NCBI GenBank assembly: GCA_020853025.1
Contig: JADYZP010000049.1
Location: forward strand, 1 to 64,000
From: Burkholderiales bacterium
GTDB taxonomy: Bacteria; Pseudomonadota; Gammaproteobacteria; Burkholderiales; Casimicrobiaceae
Direction of reading: 5' to 3'
DNA: 64,000 bases
Made by a program: the position numbers and the translations under genes. Below the pieces are notes generated by a model. It was given only the letters and a program-made list of their open reading frames with translations. It was not told the DNA's origin and did no database searches. Positions 14,827 to 24,622 of this stretch are shown piece after piece. Every line of letters starts with the position of its first letter. Position 1 is the stretch's first letter.

Positions 14827-15659
14827 CAAGGACCTTCCTGGTGTGCAGCGCCCACCGGCGCCGGCTCCATTCGCCGCAGCATTTCGCCGGCCAGTGCCAG
14901 ATAGGCGAGCGCACCCTTCGACTGCGGCTCGAGCTTGAGCACGGGAAGGCCGTGCGACGGCGCCTCGGCCAGCCGGATGTTGCGCGGAATGATGGTTCGG
15001 AACAGCTTGTCGCCGAAGTGCTTTTCGAGTTCCGCGGTCACGTTCAGCGCCAGCGTGTTGCGCGGGTCGTACATCGTGCGCAGGAGGCCTTCTATTTCCA
15101 GCCTGGTATTCAAGTGCAAGCGCACCTTTTTCAGCGTCTGGATGAGATCCGACAGCCCTTCGAGCGCGTAGTACTCGCACTGCATCGGAATCAGCACCGA
15201 ATCGGCAGCACACAGTCCGTTCAGCGTCAGCAGCGACAACGACGGCGGGCAGTCGATGAGGATGAAGTCGTAGTCGGTTGCCACTTCGCTGATCGCCGCC
15301 TTCATCTGAGACAGCGCCTCGGCCAGCGCGTCCTTGAGGCGCGTCTCGCGTTCCGGCAGATCGACCAGCTCGATCTCCGCACCTGCGAGTTCCCGATTGG
15401 CGGGCACCACGTCGAAGCCGCCGGACGGCGAGGCTACGCGCACGTCGGCGATCTTCCGCTCGCCCAGCAGCACCTGGTAGACAGTGGCGTCGAGCGCGCG
15501 CTTGTCGAGACCCGAACCCGTCGTCGCGTTGCCCTGCGGATCGAGATCGACCAGCAGTACGCGCCGCTTCATTGCGGTGAGGCTCGCCGCGAGGTTGACC
15601 GACGTGGTCGTCTTGCCGACCCCTCCCTTCTGATTGGCGATGGCGATGATGCGCGTCAT
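14826..15659 (-). CDS. parA: chromosome partitioning ATPase ParA (Soj)
   Basis: ParA is a deviant Walker ATPase that moves ParB-parS complexes. The 277-residue product begins MTRIIAIANQKGGVGKTTTSVNLAAS, with the KGGVGKTT Walker A including the signature Lys. FILIDCPPSLSLLTLNGLCAADSV is Walker A-prime/B. It lacks the N-terminal DNA-binding extension of plasmid type Ia ParA, as expected for a chromosomal copy. Its start overlaps the rsmG stop by 4 bp (ATGA), and its stop overlaps the parB start by 1 bp. Confidence 0.97.
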   Translation of the reverse strand: MTRIIAIANQKGGVGKTTTSVNLAASLTAMKRRVLLVDLDPQGNATTGSGLDKRALDATVYQVLLGERKIADVRVASPSGGFDVVPANRELAGAEIELVDLPERETRLKDALAEALSQMKAAISEVATDYDFILIDCPPSLSLLTLNGLCAADSVLIPMQCEYYALEGLSDLIQTLKKVRLHLNTRLEIEGLLRTMYDPRNTLALNVTAELEKHFGDKLFRTIIPRNIRLAEAPSHGLPVLKLEPQSKGALAYLALAGEMLRRMEPAPVGAAHQEGP

Positions 15660-16345
15660 CGCGAGACAGTGCCGGGTGCCCGCTGCATGATGACGAGATG
15701 GCGTGCGGCGCCGAGTCCGGGCACCGTCAGCGCGGGTGCTGCGAGCACGCGCATCTCTGGCGGCAGTGCCGCAATTTCCTGTTCCGGATGCACGCCCTTC
15801 ATCGCGACCAGCAGGCCATGAGGTGCCTGCTGCGCCGCCGCCGCCGCGGCGAAGGTTGCCAGGTCGGCGAAGGCGCGCGAGATCACGACATCGTAGGACG
15901 CGGCCGGCTTCAGGTTCTCGACACGCATCGCCAGCGCTTGCGCATTCGGCAAGCGCAACTCGATCGCCGCCTGCATCAGGAATGCGGCCTTCTTGTGATT
16001 GGCGTCGGCCAATGCGACCTGCCAATCGGGGCGGGCAATTGCCAGCGGAATTCCCGGGATGCCGCCGCCGGAGCCGACGTCGAGCACCCGCAGGCCCGCG
16101 CGCTGCGGCAGGTGCGGCAAGACGGCGAGCGCGTCGAGCAGGTGGTGCGTAAGCATGCGCTCCGGCGCGCGTATCGCGGTCAGGTTATAGGTCCGGTTCC
16201 ACTTGACCAGCAACGCAATGAAACCGAGCAATCGCGATCGCTGTTCCGTGGTCAACGCGACGCCCAGCGCATCAGCGCCGCGCACGAGTTCGTCGGCCAG
16301 AGTCGTGGCGGGCGCGCACACGGACACCGCCTGGTCGTCGACCAT
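15656..16345 (-). CDS. rsmG: 16S rRNA (guanine527-N7)-methyltransferase RsmG
   Basis: RsmG (GidB) methylates G527 of 16S rRNA using S-adenosylmethionine. The 229-residue product shows FIALLVKWNRTYNLTAI near residue 45, the SAM-binding VLDVGSGGGIPGIPLAI near 93, and VVISRAFADL near 155. It has a short N-terminal extension compared with E. coli. It lies 14 bp downstream of mnmG and overlaps parA by 4 bp, forming the conserved mnmG-rsmG-parA-parB chain. Confidence 0.96.
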   Translation of the reverse strand: MVDDQAVSVCAPATTLADELVRGADALGVALTTEQRSRLLGFIALLVKWNRTYNLTAIRAPERMLTHHLLDALAVLPHLPQRAGLRVLDVGSGGGIPGIPLAIARPDWQVALADANHKKAAFLMQAAIELRLPNAQALAMRVENLKPAASYDVVISRAFADLATFAAAAAAQQAPHGLLVAMKGVHPEQEIAALPPEMRVLAAPALTVPGLGAARHLVIMQRAPGTVSR

Positions 16346-16359
16346 CGATCCCGCCTTTC

Positions 16360-18264
16360 CTAGGCCGACTTCCGGTCCGGCGACGGCCGCGTGCCGCCCC
16401 CGCGCTTCAAGTGCACCAGCAGCAGTGAAATGGCCGCCGGCGTGATACCGGACAGGCGCGATGCCTGTCCCACCGTCTCCGGCCGCGCTTCGGCGAGCCG
16501 CTGGCGTACCTCGACCGACAGCCCGCGGACGGCAGCGTAGTCGAGGTCGGCGGGAATACGCTGCGTTTCCTGCGCCAATTGCCGTGCGATCTCGCTGCGT
16601 TGGCGGTCGATGTAGCCGGCGTACTTGACTGTCACCTCGACCTGCAGCGCCACCACATCGTCGGCGACCGGCGTACCGGCACCCGGTAGCGTATGCAGAG
16701 ATGCGTAGTCGATCTCCGGCCTGCGCAATAAGTCAGTAAGCGCATACTCGCGCTCCAAGCTCCTACCAAAAACACGTTCCGCATCAGCCTCCGAGACATC
16801 TTGCGGCCGCAGGCACGTCGACGACAGCCGCTGCACCTCGGCCGCGATGGCGTCGCGCTTGCGCGCAAAGGCGTCCCAGCGCGCATCGTCGACCACGCCG
16901 AGTCGGCGCCCGTGCCCGGTCAGCCGCAAATCGGCGTTGTCCTCACGCAGTTGCAGCCGGTACTCGGCGCGCGACGTGAACATCCGATAGGGCTCGGACA
17001 CGCCGCGGGTGATGAGGTCGTCGACCAGCACACCGAGATACGCCTCGTCGCGGCGCGGGGACCAGGCCTCCTGCTCGCCGCTGTGGCGTGCGGCGTTGAT
17101 GCCGGCCAGCAGTCCCTGCGCCGCCGCCTCCTCGTAGCCGGTCGTGCCGTTGATCTGGCCGGCGAAAAAGAGTCCGGCAATCGATTTGGTCTCCAGCGAC
17201 GCCTTCAACCCGCGCGGGTCGAAGTAGTCGTACTCGATCGCGTAGCCGGGACGCAGGATGTGCGCGTGCTCGCAGCCGCGCATCGAGCGCACCAGCGCCA
17301 ACTGCACGTCGAAGGGCAGCGACGTCGAGATACCGTTGGGGTAGATCTCGTGCGTGTCGAGTCCCTCCGGCTCGAGGAAAATCTGGTGGCTGTCGCGCTC
17401 GCCGAAGCGGACGACCTTGTCCTCGATCGACGGGCAGTAGCGCGGCCCCACGCTCTGGATGACGCCCGAGTACATCGGCGAGCGATGTAGACCCGCACGG
17501 ATGATTGCGTGCGTCCGCGCGTTGGTGTGCGTGACCCAGCACGGTCGTTGTTCGGGGTGCATCGCGCGCGAACCGACGAACGAGAACACCGGCTCCGGAT
17601 CATCGCCCGGTTGCACCATCAGCACCGAGAAGTCGATCGATCGGCCATCCAGCCGCGGCGGCGTGCCTGTCTTCAGGCGGCCGACCGGGAGCGCTAATTC
17701 GCGCAGCCGCGCCGCCAGCCGCTTGGCCGGCGGGTCGCCGGCGCGCCCGGCCTCGTGCTGCTGCAGACCGACATGGATCAGCCCCGACAGGAAGGTGCCG
17801 GTGGTCAGCACGACGGCATCGGCATGGAAGGCCAGACCGATCTGCGTTACCACGCCGGTCACGCGGTCGCCGCCGACCAGCAGGTCGTCGACCGGCTGCT
17901 GGAACAGCGTCAGGTTGGGCTGGTTTTCCAGGCGCCGCCGGATCGCCCCTCGATACAACACGCGATCGGCCTGCGCCCGCGTCGCACGCACCGCCGGCCC
18001 TTTGCTCGAATTGAGCGTGCGGAACTGGATGCCCGCCTCGTCGGTGGCGATCGCCATGGCGCCTCCCAGCGCGTCCACCTCGCGGACCAGGTGGCCCTTG
18101 CCGATGCCGCCGATCGACGGGTTGCACGACATCTGCCCCAGCGTCTCGAGGTTGTGCGTCAGCAGCAGCGTGCGCCGCCCCATCCGTGCGCTGGCGAGCG
18201 CCGCTTCGGTGCCGGCATGGCCGCCACCGACGACGATGACTTGAAAGCGCTGCTGGAAGTCCAT
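16360..18264 (-). CDS. mnmG: tRNA uridine-5-carboxymethylaminomethyl synthase MnmG (GidA)
   Basis: MnmG works with MnmE to make cmnm5U34 in tRNA wobble positions; it binds FAD. The 634-residue product has the dinucleotide-binding [14 protein letters not shown] near residue 11, the family motif [22 protein letters not shown] near 46, and [10 protein letters not shown] near 205. [20 protein letters not shown] near 420 is also conserved. The C-terminal domain that contacts MnmE is present. Its partner mnmE lies about 5 kb away on the same strand. The upstream 275-bp spacer carries two parS sites. Confidence 0.98.
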   Translation of the reverse strand: MDFQQRFQVIVVGGGHAGTEAALASARMGRRTLLLTHNLETLGQMSCNPSIGGIGKGHLVREVDALGGAMAIATDEAGIQFRTLNSSKGPAVRATRAQADRVLYRGAIRRRLENQPNLTLFQQPVDDLLVGGDRVTGVVTQIGLAFHADAVVLTTGTFLSGLIHVGLQQHEAGRAGDPPAKRLAARLRELALPVGRLKTGTPPRLDGRSIDFSVLMVQPGDDPEPVFSFVGSRAMHPEQRPCWVTHTNARTHAIIRAGLHRSPMYSGVIQSVGPRYCPSIEDKVVRFGERDSHQIFLEPEGLDTHEIYPNGISTSLPFDVQLALVRSMRGCEHAHILRPGYAIEYDYFDPRGLKASLETKSIAGLFFAGQINGTTGYEEAAAQGLLAGINAARHSGEQEAWSPRRDEAYLGVLVDDLITRGVSEPYRMFTSRAEYRLQLREDNADLRLTGHGRRLGVVDDARWDAFARKRDAIAAEVQRLSSTCLRPQDVSEADAERVFGRSLEREYALTDLLRRPEIDYASLHTLPGAGTPVADDVVALQVEVTVKYAGYIDRQRSEIARQLAQETQRIPADLDYAAVRGLSVEVRQRLAEARPETVGQASRLSGITPAAISLLLVHLKRGGGTRPSPDRKSA

Positions 18265-18340
18265 GATTTGGCGGATATTTTTTCTTAACTACCGTACTGG
18301 ACGAAGCGCCATTCTAGTCGAACGGCGACACCCGCGAAAG

Positions 18341-18368
18341 CCCGGAGGTTTCACGTGAAACCTCCGGG
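18341..18368. other. parS site 1, inside a 28-bp perfect palindrome
   Basis: The core GTTTCACGTGAAAC occupies 18348-18361, matching the known bacterial parS core. The dyad continues outward without a mismatch to 28 bp. ParB is expected to bind it. It lies in the 275-bp spacer upstream of mnmG, about 9 kb from the predicted oriC, a usual distance for parS. Confidence 0.88.
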
Positions 18369-18416
18369 GCTACCCACAGGCGCGGGCATGCTGCACCGCA
18401 CCAGAATGCTGCCGAA

Positions 18417-18430
18417 GTTTCACGTGAAAC
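18417..18430. other. parS site 2
   Basis: A second perfect copy of the 14-bp core GTTTCACGTGAAAC lies 69 bp (core to core) after the first, in the same spacer. The flanks (A before, C after) do not extend the dyad. Together the two sites form a plausible ParB loading centre. Confidence 0.86.
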
Positions 18431-18539
18431 CGTTATCCTGCCCCACGTTGGTCGTCTGGAAGCGTTTGCAATGCGCCGCGAGCGACGGCGGCCATCAGGC
18501 CCCGGACGACCCCTCGCTACATTCGCCGCCCGCCGAAGA

Positions 18540-20381
18540 TCAGCGCTGCAACCGCTGCCCCAGCGCCTCGCGCTCGATCTTGAGTTCGGGCGGCAATTTG
18601 GCGCCGATCTTTGCGAAGAGTTCGTCGTGCAGCGCCAGTTCGCGCTCCCAGCTCGCGCGATCGACGTTCATCACCGCCGCGAATCGATCGGCGTCGAAAT
18701 CCGCGCCGGTCCAGTCGAGGTCCGCATAGGCGGGCGCCAGCCCTACTGCCGTCTCGCCCGCCTGCGCGCGACCGCGGCAACGCTCGACGATCCATTGCAG
18801 CACGCGCATGTTCTCGCCGAAGCCGGGCCACACGAACCTGCCCTTCGCATCCTTGCGGAACCAGTTGACGCTGAACAGGCGCGGCGGATGCGCGACCGCC
18901 TTGCCCATCGCCAGCCAATGCCGGAAATAGTCGCCTACGTGATAGCCGCAGAATGGCAGCATCGCAAAAGGATCACGACGCACTTCGCCGACCGCGCCGG
19001 TGGCCGCAGCCGTCGTCTCCGAGCCCATCGTCGCCGCCTTGTACACGCCCTCCTCCCAGGTTCGCGCTTCGCTGACCAGCGGTACCGTGTCGGACCGGCG
19101 CGCGCCGAAGACGAACGCGGAAATCGGCACGCCCGCGGGGTCGTCCCACGCGGGGTCGAGCGACGGGCATTGCCGCGACGACACCGTGAAGCGCGCGTTC
19201 GGATGCGCGGCCTTGCGACCGCAGCCCGGCGTCCAGTCCTGGCCCTGCCAGTCGACGAGATGCGCGGGAGGCTCGTGGGTCATGCCTTCCCACCAGACGT
19301 CACCGTCGTCGGTCAGCGCGACATTGGTAAAAATCACGTCGTGCTTGAGCATTTCCATCGCGTTGGCGTTGGTTTCGTAGGACGTGCCCGGCGCGACGCC
19401 GAAGTAGCCGGCCTCGGGATTGATCGCGTGCAGATAGCCGTCCGTGCCGGGCTTGATCCACGCGATGTCGTCGCCGATGGTGGTGACCTTCCACCCTTCG
19501 CAGCCGGGCGGAGGAATCAGCATCGACAGGTTGGTCTTGCCGCAGGCGCTGGGGAATGCCCCGGCGACGTAGGATTTCTCTCCCTGCGGCGAAGTGACGC
19601 CGAGGATCAGCATGTGCTCGGCGAGCCAGCCCTGGTCGCGGCCCATCACCGACGCGATGCGCAGCGCGAAGCATTTCTTGCCGAGCAGCGCGTTGCCGCC
19701 GTAGCCCGAACCGTAGCTCCAGATCTCCCGCGTCTCGGGGAAGTGCACGATGTACTTCTGTTCGGCGTTGCTCGGCCAGGCGACGTCGCGCTGGCCGTCC
19801 ACCAGCGGTGCGCCTACCGAATGCACGCAGGGCACGAAGGCACCGTCGCTGCCGAGCGCGTCGTACACCGCGCGGCCCATCCGCGTCATCAGCCGCATGT
19901 TGACGACGACGTAGGGGCTGTCGGAAATCTCGATGCCGATATGCGCAATCGGACTGCCGATCGGGCCCATCGCGAAGGGCACCACGTACATCGTGCGCCC
20001 GCGCATGCTGCCCGTGAACAGCCCATCCAGCGTGCGCCGCATCGCGGACGGCGCGACCCAGTTGTTGGTCGGGCCAGCGTCGTCCTCGCACTTGCTGCAA
20101 ATGAAGGTGCGGTCCTCGACGCGCGCCACGTCGGAAGGATCCGAAAGCGCCAGATAGCTTCCCGGCCGCTTGCTCTCGGAAAGCTTGGTCAGCGTGCCCG
20201 ACGCCACCATCAGCGCGCACAGTCTTTCGGACTCCGCCTCGCTGCCGTCGCACCAGACGATGCGCTCGGGTTGCGTCAATGCCGCGATCTCCCGCACCCA
20301 GCCTAGGAGGCGCGCATGGTGTACGTAGGATGGCGCACCGACGGAGGCGGCGAGCGTCGCTAGGGTCTCTGGTTGGTTCAT
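18540..20381 (-). CDS. pckG: GTP-dependent phosphoenolpyruvate carboxykinase
   Basis: This enzyme converts oxaloacetate and GTP to phosphoenolpyruvate, GDP and CO2, the first step of gluconeogenesis. The 613-residue product has the GTP-PEPCK signature [13 protein letters not shown] near residue 279, where the P-loop carries the reactive Cys. Upstream are [20 protein letters not shown] and [21 protein letters not shown]. It is unrelated to the ATP-dependent enzyme of E. coli. I chose the ATG at 20381 ([10 protein letters not shown]); the open frame extends 37 codons further but shows no family similarity. No convincing terminator is seen between its stop and parS site 2. Confidence 0.96.
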   Translation of the reverse strand: MNQPETLATLAASVGAPSYVHHARLLGWVREIAALTQPERIVWCDGSEAESERLCALMVASGTLTKLSESKRPGSYLALSDPSDVARVEDRTFICSKCEDDAGPTNNWVAPSAMRRTLDGLFTGSMRGRTMYVVPFAMGPIGSPIAHIGIEISDSPYVVVNMRLMTRMGRAVYDALGSDGAFVPCVHSVGAPLVDGQRDVAWPSNAEQKYIVHFPETREIWSYGSGYGGNALLGKKCFALRIASVMGRDQGWLAEHMLILGVTSPQGEKSYVAGAFPSACGKTNLSMLIPPPGCEGWKVTTIGDDIAWIKPGTDGYLHAINPEAGYFGVAPGTSYETNANAMEMLKHDVIFTNVALTDDGDVWWEGMTHEPPAHLVDWQGQDWTPGCGRKAAHPNARFTVSSRQCPSLDPAWDDPAGVPISAFVFGARRSDTVPLVSEARTWEEGVYKAATMGSETTAAATGAVGEVRRDPFAMLPFCGYHVGDYFRHWLAMGKAVAHPPRLFSVNWFRKDAKGRFVWPGFGENMRVLQWIVERCRGRAQAGETAVGLAPAYADLDWTGADFDADRFAAVMNVDRASWERELALHDELFAKIGAKLPPELKIEREALGQRLQR

Positions 20382-20450
20382 CGTGGGGGCGCTGACTCGA
20401 GCGGATACTGCGTGGAGGAATTCGCGGCGCGCCGTCGCTGGCGCGAAGCG

Positions 20451-20473
20451 ATTATACGAGTTCATTTTACTCG
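20451..20473 (-). promoter_or_regulatory. candidate pckG promoter with short dyad
   Basis: On the minus strand a perfect TATAAT (20451-20456) lies about 70 bp before the pckG start. It is preceded by a small dyad CGAGT-N7-ACTCG (20457-20473), exactly in the -35/-10 spacer where a repressor could sit. The -35 hexamer (TTCCGG) is poor, so the call is tentative. Confidence 0.4.
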
Positions 20474-20530
20474 CCGGAATCATCGACCGCACGGGTCGAG
20501 CGGCCTTAGCTATTGACGACGATTAACAAA

Positions 20531-21586
20531 CTATCGCGGTCGTCCGCGATACCACTGCCGTGCGCGGACGAACACCAACGGCGTCGCCAGAAGCAGCACA
20601 ACCAGCCGCGTCACGTGAAAGGCTGTGACCAGCGGCACACCCAGCTGCAGCACTTTCGCAGTGATGCACATTTCGGCGATGCCGCCGGGTGCATTCCCCA
20701 GCACCAACGTGGCCGGATGCAAATCCACGGCCCACGCGAGCGACGCTCCGAAGACCGCAGACAGGATGATCGACAGCACGACGGTCATCGCGACCGCACC
20801 GACGAAACGATGCGCGCCGCGCAGGAAATCCGGCTGGAAGCGCGAGCCGAGCGCGCAACCCAGCAGCCACTGCCCGACATTGGACGCCAAAGACGGCAGC
20901 GACGACAGGTCGATTTGCGCCGCAGTCAACGGGATCGCCACCGCCAGCGAGCCGAGGACGAAGGCGTTCGGCATCTTCAGCCACTGGAAGAGCAGGCTGC
21001 CGGCGAAAGTGGCGGCCAGCAGCAGCGCAAAACCGCCGGCGGAAAATACCTTGGCGCCCTGCACGAACGGGTCGGCGCCGTGGATTCCCAACGCAGTTAT
21101 CGCGCCGGGGACGAGCGCCACCACGATCAGGATGCGCAGGCTCTGCGCGGCGGCGATGCGGTCCATGCGGCCGCCGAAGCGTTCGCCCAGCGTGGCCATT
21201 TCGGTGGCGCCTCCGGGGACGCTGGCGAAGATGCCGGTGGTCTTGTCGAGGTTGGCGAGCCGTGCGAGCGCGATGCCCGATACATAGCCGAGCACGATCG
21301 CGAACACCGCCCCGATCGCCAGCAACCACCAGTAGCCGGCGACCAGCCGGACGACTTCCGGTGTGAAATAAAGCCCGAGCGAGGTGCCGATGATCCATTG
21401 CCCGAGGTAGCGCGCAGGTGGCGGCGCGGCGACATCGACACCGGCAATGCGCAGCAGCGCGAGCGCGAACAGCGGCCCCAGCATCCAGGGGATCGGCGTG
21501 TGCAGCAGCATGCACACGTAGCCGGCCACCGCGCCGGCGGCGAGCGCGGCGCCCCAACGCAGGCTTCGATGCATGTAGTCGATCAT
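20531..21586 (-). CDS. AbrB-family membrane protein (duplicated AbrB domain)
   Basis: The 351-residue protein is almost entirely hydrophobic, with about ten membrane segments. It contains two related halves: PGGATEMATLGERFGGRMDR in the first and NAPGGIAEMCITAKVLQLGV in the second. This internal duplication is typical of the AbrB/YdhC family (PF05145), often mis-named ammonia monooxygenase. Its biochemical role is not established. It lies 149 bp upstream of pckG on the same strand; the intervening promoter candidate suggests separate transcription. An in-frame ATG four codons downstream (MHRSL) is an alternative start. Confidence 0.85.
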   Translation of the reverse strand: MIDYMHRSLRWGAALAAGAVAGYVCMLLHTPIPWMLGPLFALALLRIAGVDVAAPPPARYLGQWIIGTSLGLYFTPEVVRLVAGYWWLLAIGAVFAIVLGYVSGIALARLANLDKTTGIFASVPGGATEMATLGERFGGRMDRIAAAQSLRILIVVALVPGAITALGIHGADPFVQGAKVFSAGGFALLLAATFAGSLLFQWLKMPNAFVLGSLAVAIPLTAAQIDLSSLPSLASNVGQWLLGCALGSRFQPDFLRGAHRFVGAVAMTVVLSIILSAVFGASLAWAVDLHPATLVLGNAPGGIAEMCITAKVLQLGVPLVTAFHVTRLVVLLLATPLVFVRARQWYRGRPR

Positions 21587-21914
21587 CGCCGGCTATCGAT
21601 GCAAAGCCGCGTGAATCGCGGTGGAGCCTTGTGAATCAACCTGCTCCCGATTCGCCGCTGCGAATGTGTACTCATGTGTGTACCCGAGATCGGCTTGTCA
21701 TGCGCGGCACGCCTCGGCTTCACGCCGAGGCGCCCTCGAGCCTATAACACGCCGAGCCCCTTGGCCGCATAGTGAAGGCAGTCAATCGCATGAGGCCGGC
21801 TTCCGCGCGCGCTGCAACTGGGTGCTGGCGCCAACGGCCACCTTGTGTCAGCCTCGGCAGTCGTGGGCATCCTCCAGGAAAGCGGCACGCCGGACTTGTC
21901 AATCCGTGTTGTGA
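21587..21914. other. 328-bp spacer with one hairpin, no gene seen
   Basis: Between the abrB-like gene and the divergent ATPase gene I see no coding frame with family similarity. One clear structure is a 9-bp stem CGCCTCGGC/GCCGAGGCG (21710-21732, loop TTCAC). No tRNA, integrase scar or direct repeat flanking the ATPase gene is obvious by eye. Confidence 0.5.
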
Positions 21915-23147
21915 ATGAATATCATCCATATCGTGAAGACCCTGCCCCGCCTAGTGGATGACGCGCTCGCCGCGCGGCTGCGCGTAATGCCGGCCGTGGT
22001 GCTCACCGGTGCACGGCAGACCGGCAAGAGCACCCTGGTCGAGAAGCTCGTTCCGGGCGACCGGCGCTACCGCTCGCTCGACGACTTCGACGTGCGCGAC
22101 GCGGCGCGCCGCGATCCCGAGGCCCTGCTGGGAGGCGACGATCCGCTCACGCTCGACGAGGTCCAGCGCGAGCCGGGCCTGCTGACTGCGGTGAAGCGGG
22201 CCATCGACCGCGACCGCCGGCCCGGGCGCTTCCTGCTCACCGGCTCGACCAACCTGCTCCTGATGCGGCAGGTGTCGGAGTCGCTGGCCGGCCGCGCGAG
22301 CTACCTCACGCTCTGGCCAATGACCCGGCGCGAGCAACTCGGGCTGGGACGCGCAGGGCGGTGGGACGAGCTGCTAGCCGTGCCCGAGGAGCAGTGGCGC
22401 GACCTCTTGGCGGCCGGGGACCACCCCGAGGAAGAGTGGCAGGCGCTCGCGATGCGCGGGGGATTTCCCACGCCGGCTCTGGAGCTCATGGCGCCGGCCG
22501 ACCGCGCCATCTGGTTCGACGGCTACGTGCGCACCTGGCTCGAACGCGACCTGCAGGACCTCGCCTCGATCAGCGCGCTGCCCGACTTCCGACGCCTGAT
22601 GCAGGCCACCTGCCTGCGCCTGGGGCAGCTCCTCAACCAGACCGCGCTGGGCCGCGATGTCGGCCTGCCGCAGCCGACGGTACACCGCTGGCTCAACCTG
22701 CTGGAGACCTCGTATCTGCTCGTGCGCCTGCCGGCCTACGCGGTGAACCGCACCAAGCGACTCGTCAAGTCGCCCAGGGTTTTCTGGGGCGACACCGGCG
22801 TCGCCCTGCACCTCGGCGCCACGGCGCCCGCAGGTGCGCACCTCGAGAACCTGGTGCTGCACGACCTGATCGCCTGGCGCGATGGGCGGGTGGAACGCGT
22901 GGAACTCGCCTACTGGCGCACCACGATCGGCGAGGAAGTGGACTTCGTGATCGAGGCCAGCGGCAAGCTGCTGCCCATCGAGGTAAAGGCCACCTCGAAG
23001 CCGCGCCTCGCCGACTGCGCGCACCTGCGCACCTTCCGGCAGGAGTACGGGCGCAAGGCGCGCGCCGGGCTCCTGCTGCACACCGGGCGCACGGTCGAGT
23101 GGCTCACCCCCGACGTGCTGGCCGTGCCCTGGTGGAGGGTGATTTGA
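21915..23147 (+). CDS. ATP-binding protein with AAA and DUF4143 domains
   Basis: The 410-residue product has an N-terminal AAA domain with Walker A LTGARQTGKSTLV near residue 30, Walker B LTLDEVQ near 78 and FLLTGSTNLLLM near 105. A C-terminal DUF4143 domain follows, ending with EVDFVIEASGKLLPIEVKA near 342, a pattern resembling PD-(D/E)xK nuclease folds. Such proteins are widespread in accessory regions of bacteria and archaea; their function is unresolved. It reads against all its neighbours and sits between abrB and mnmE, only 41 bp from the convergent mnmE stop. This suggests a gene acquired into an otherwise conserved origin-proximal block. Confidence 0.88.
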   Translation: MNIIHIVKTLPRLVDDALAARLRVMPAVVLTGARQTGKSTLVEKLVPGDRRYRSLDDFDVRDAARRDPEALLGGDDPLTLDEVQREPGLLTAVKRAIDRDRRPGRFLLTGSTNLLLMRQVSESLAGRASYLTLWPMTRREQLGLGRAGRWDELLAVPEEQWRDLLAAGDHPEEEWQALAMRGGFPTPALELMAPADRAIWFDGYVRTWLERDLQDLASISALPDFRRLMQATCLRLGQLLNQTALGRDVGLPQPTVHRWLNLLETSYLLVRLPAYAVNRTKRLVKSPRVFWGDTGVALHLGATAPAGAHLENLVLHDLIAWRDGRVERVELAYWRTTIGEEVDFVIEASGKLLPIEVKATSKPRLADCAHLRTFRQEYGRKARAGLLLHTGRTVEWLTPDVLAVPWWRVI

Positions 23148-23188
23148 AGCGACTTCGCCCCGCCAGTCAGATCTTCCCGGAAGTGCAC

Positions 23189-24565
23189 CTATTTCCCGAT
23201 GCAGAAACGCCCGAATATCGCACCCAACAGGTCGTCGGACGTGAACTCGCCGGTGATCGTCGACAGCGAGCGCTGCGCTTCACGCAACTCCTCGGCGAAT
23301 AGCTCGACGGCAGGCGCCGACGACTCGACGTGCGCGGCGGCTGCCGCGAGATGGCCAGCGGCCTCGCGCAGCGCGTCGACATGCCGGGCGCGGGCCAGGT
23401 ACGTGTCCTCGGTCGCCACCTCGGCGCCGACCAGCGCCAGCACTTCGCGCTCGAGCAGCGCCACGCCATCGCCGCTGCGTGCGCAGAGCCAGACATGCGC
23501 CCACGCGCCGCCACCGTCCTCGCGCCTGTCGACACGCGGCGCGACGCTGGCCAGGTCCGCCTTGTTGTGGACGACGACGCGCGGCAGCGCTGCGGGCAGC
23601 CGCGCCAGGATCGCGCGATCGGCTTCGGGCAGCGACGAGGGCCCGTCGCGCGCGTCGACGATGAGCACGACCAGATCCGCGCGCCCGACGGCGGCCCAGC
23701 TGCGCTCGATCCCGAGGCGTTCGACCTCGTCGGCGGTGTCGCGCAGGCCCGCGGTGTCGACGACGGTGAGCGCGATGCCGGCGATCTCGACCCTGCGCTC
23801 GACGGTGTCGCGGGTCGTGCCCGCGATCGGCGTGACGATCGCCGCCTCCTCGCGCACCAGACGATTGAGCAGGCTCGACTTGCCGACATTCGGCCTGCCG
23901 ATCAGCACGACGGTCAGGCCTTCGCGCAACAGCGCGCCGGTGCGTGCGCGCGCCAGTACGCCGTCCAGCCGTTCGCGGATCGCGCCGAGCCGGCGCGCGA
24001 CGTCGTCGGCGCGGAGGAACTCGATGTCCTCTTCCGGAAAGTCGAGCGTCGCCTCGGTGTACATCCGCAGCTCGGTGAGAGCTTCGACCAGCGCACGCAC
24101 GTCGCGCGAAAACTCGCCGTCCAGGCTGCGCGCCGCCGCGCGCGCCGCCGTGGCGGTCGCCGCGTCGATCAGGTCGGCGACGCTCTCGGCCTGCGCCAGG
24201 TCGAGCTTGCCGTTCAGGAATGCACGTCGGGTGAACTCGCCGGGCGCCGCCAGCCGCGCGCCCAACTCGACGCAGCGCGCGAGCACGAGGCGCAACACCG
24301 AAGGCCCGCCATGACCGTGGAACTCGACCACGCTCTCGCCGGTGTAGGAGTGCGGCGCCGGAAAATACAGCACCAGCCCATGATCCAGCGGCGCACCACA
24401 CGCGTCTTTGAACGTCGCCCGCGACGCGATACGCGACGGCGGTACACGCCCGGCGATGCCTTCGATCAGCGATGCAAGATGCACACCCGACACGCGCACG
24501 ACGCCGATCCCGCCGCGTCCCGGCGGTGTCGCTATGGCGACGATCGTCTCGGCGGGCAACTCCAC
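23189..24565 (-). CDS. mnmE: tRNA modification GTPase MnmE
   Basis: MnmE (TrmE) is the GTPase partner of MnmG in cmnm5U34 synthesis. The 458-residue product has the N-terminal formyl-THF-binding domain ([22 protein letters not shown]) and the G domain with [12 protein letters not shown] near residue 223. Next come [10 protein letters not shown] and DTAGLRDT, an NKAD motif (VVHNKADLA near 335), and the invariant C-terminal FCIGK with the catalytic Cys. It follows yidC by 57 bp in the classical rpmH-rnpA-yidD-yidC-mnmE order. Confidence 0.98.
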   Translation of the reverse strand: MELPAETIVAIATPPGRGGIGVVRVSGVHLASLIEGIAGRVPPSRIASRATFKDACGAPLDHGLVLYFPAPHSYTGESVVEFHGHGGPSVLRLVLARCVELGARLAAPGEFTRRAFLNGKLDLAQAESVADLIDAATATAARAAARSLDGEFSRDVRALVEALTELRMYTEATLDFPEEDIEFLRADDVARRLGAIRERLDGVLARARTGALLREGLTVVLIGRPNVGKSSLLNRLVREEAAIVTPIAGTTRDTVERRVEIAGIALTVVDTAGLRDTADEVERLGIERSWAAVGRADLVVLIVDARDGPSSLPEADRAILARLPAALPRVVVHNKADLASVAPRVDRREDGGGAWAHVWLCARSGDGVALLEREVLALVGAEVATEDTYLARARHVDALREAAGHLAAAAAHVESSAPAVELFAEELREAQRSLSTITGEFTSDDLLGAIFGRFCIGK

Positions 24566-24622
24566 GCGCTAGCTTAGCGCAGAGCGCGACGCGGCGGCAG
24601 CGAGCGTGGCGGTCGTTTCATT

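Noticed and set aside
20605..20620. Third parS-like site inside the abrB-like gene
   Set aside because: Only the half CACGTGAAA is present; the other arm does not match. The same holds for GGTTTCACGT at about 40548 in pbpC.
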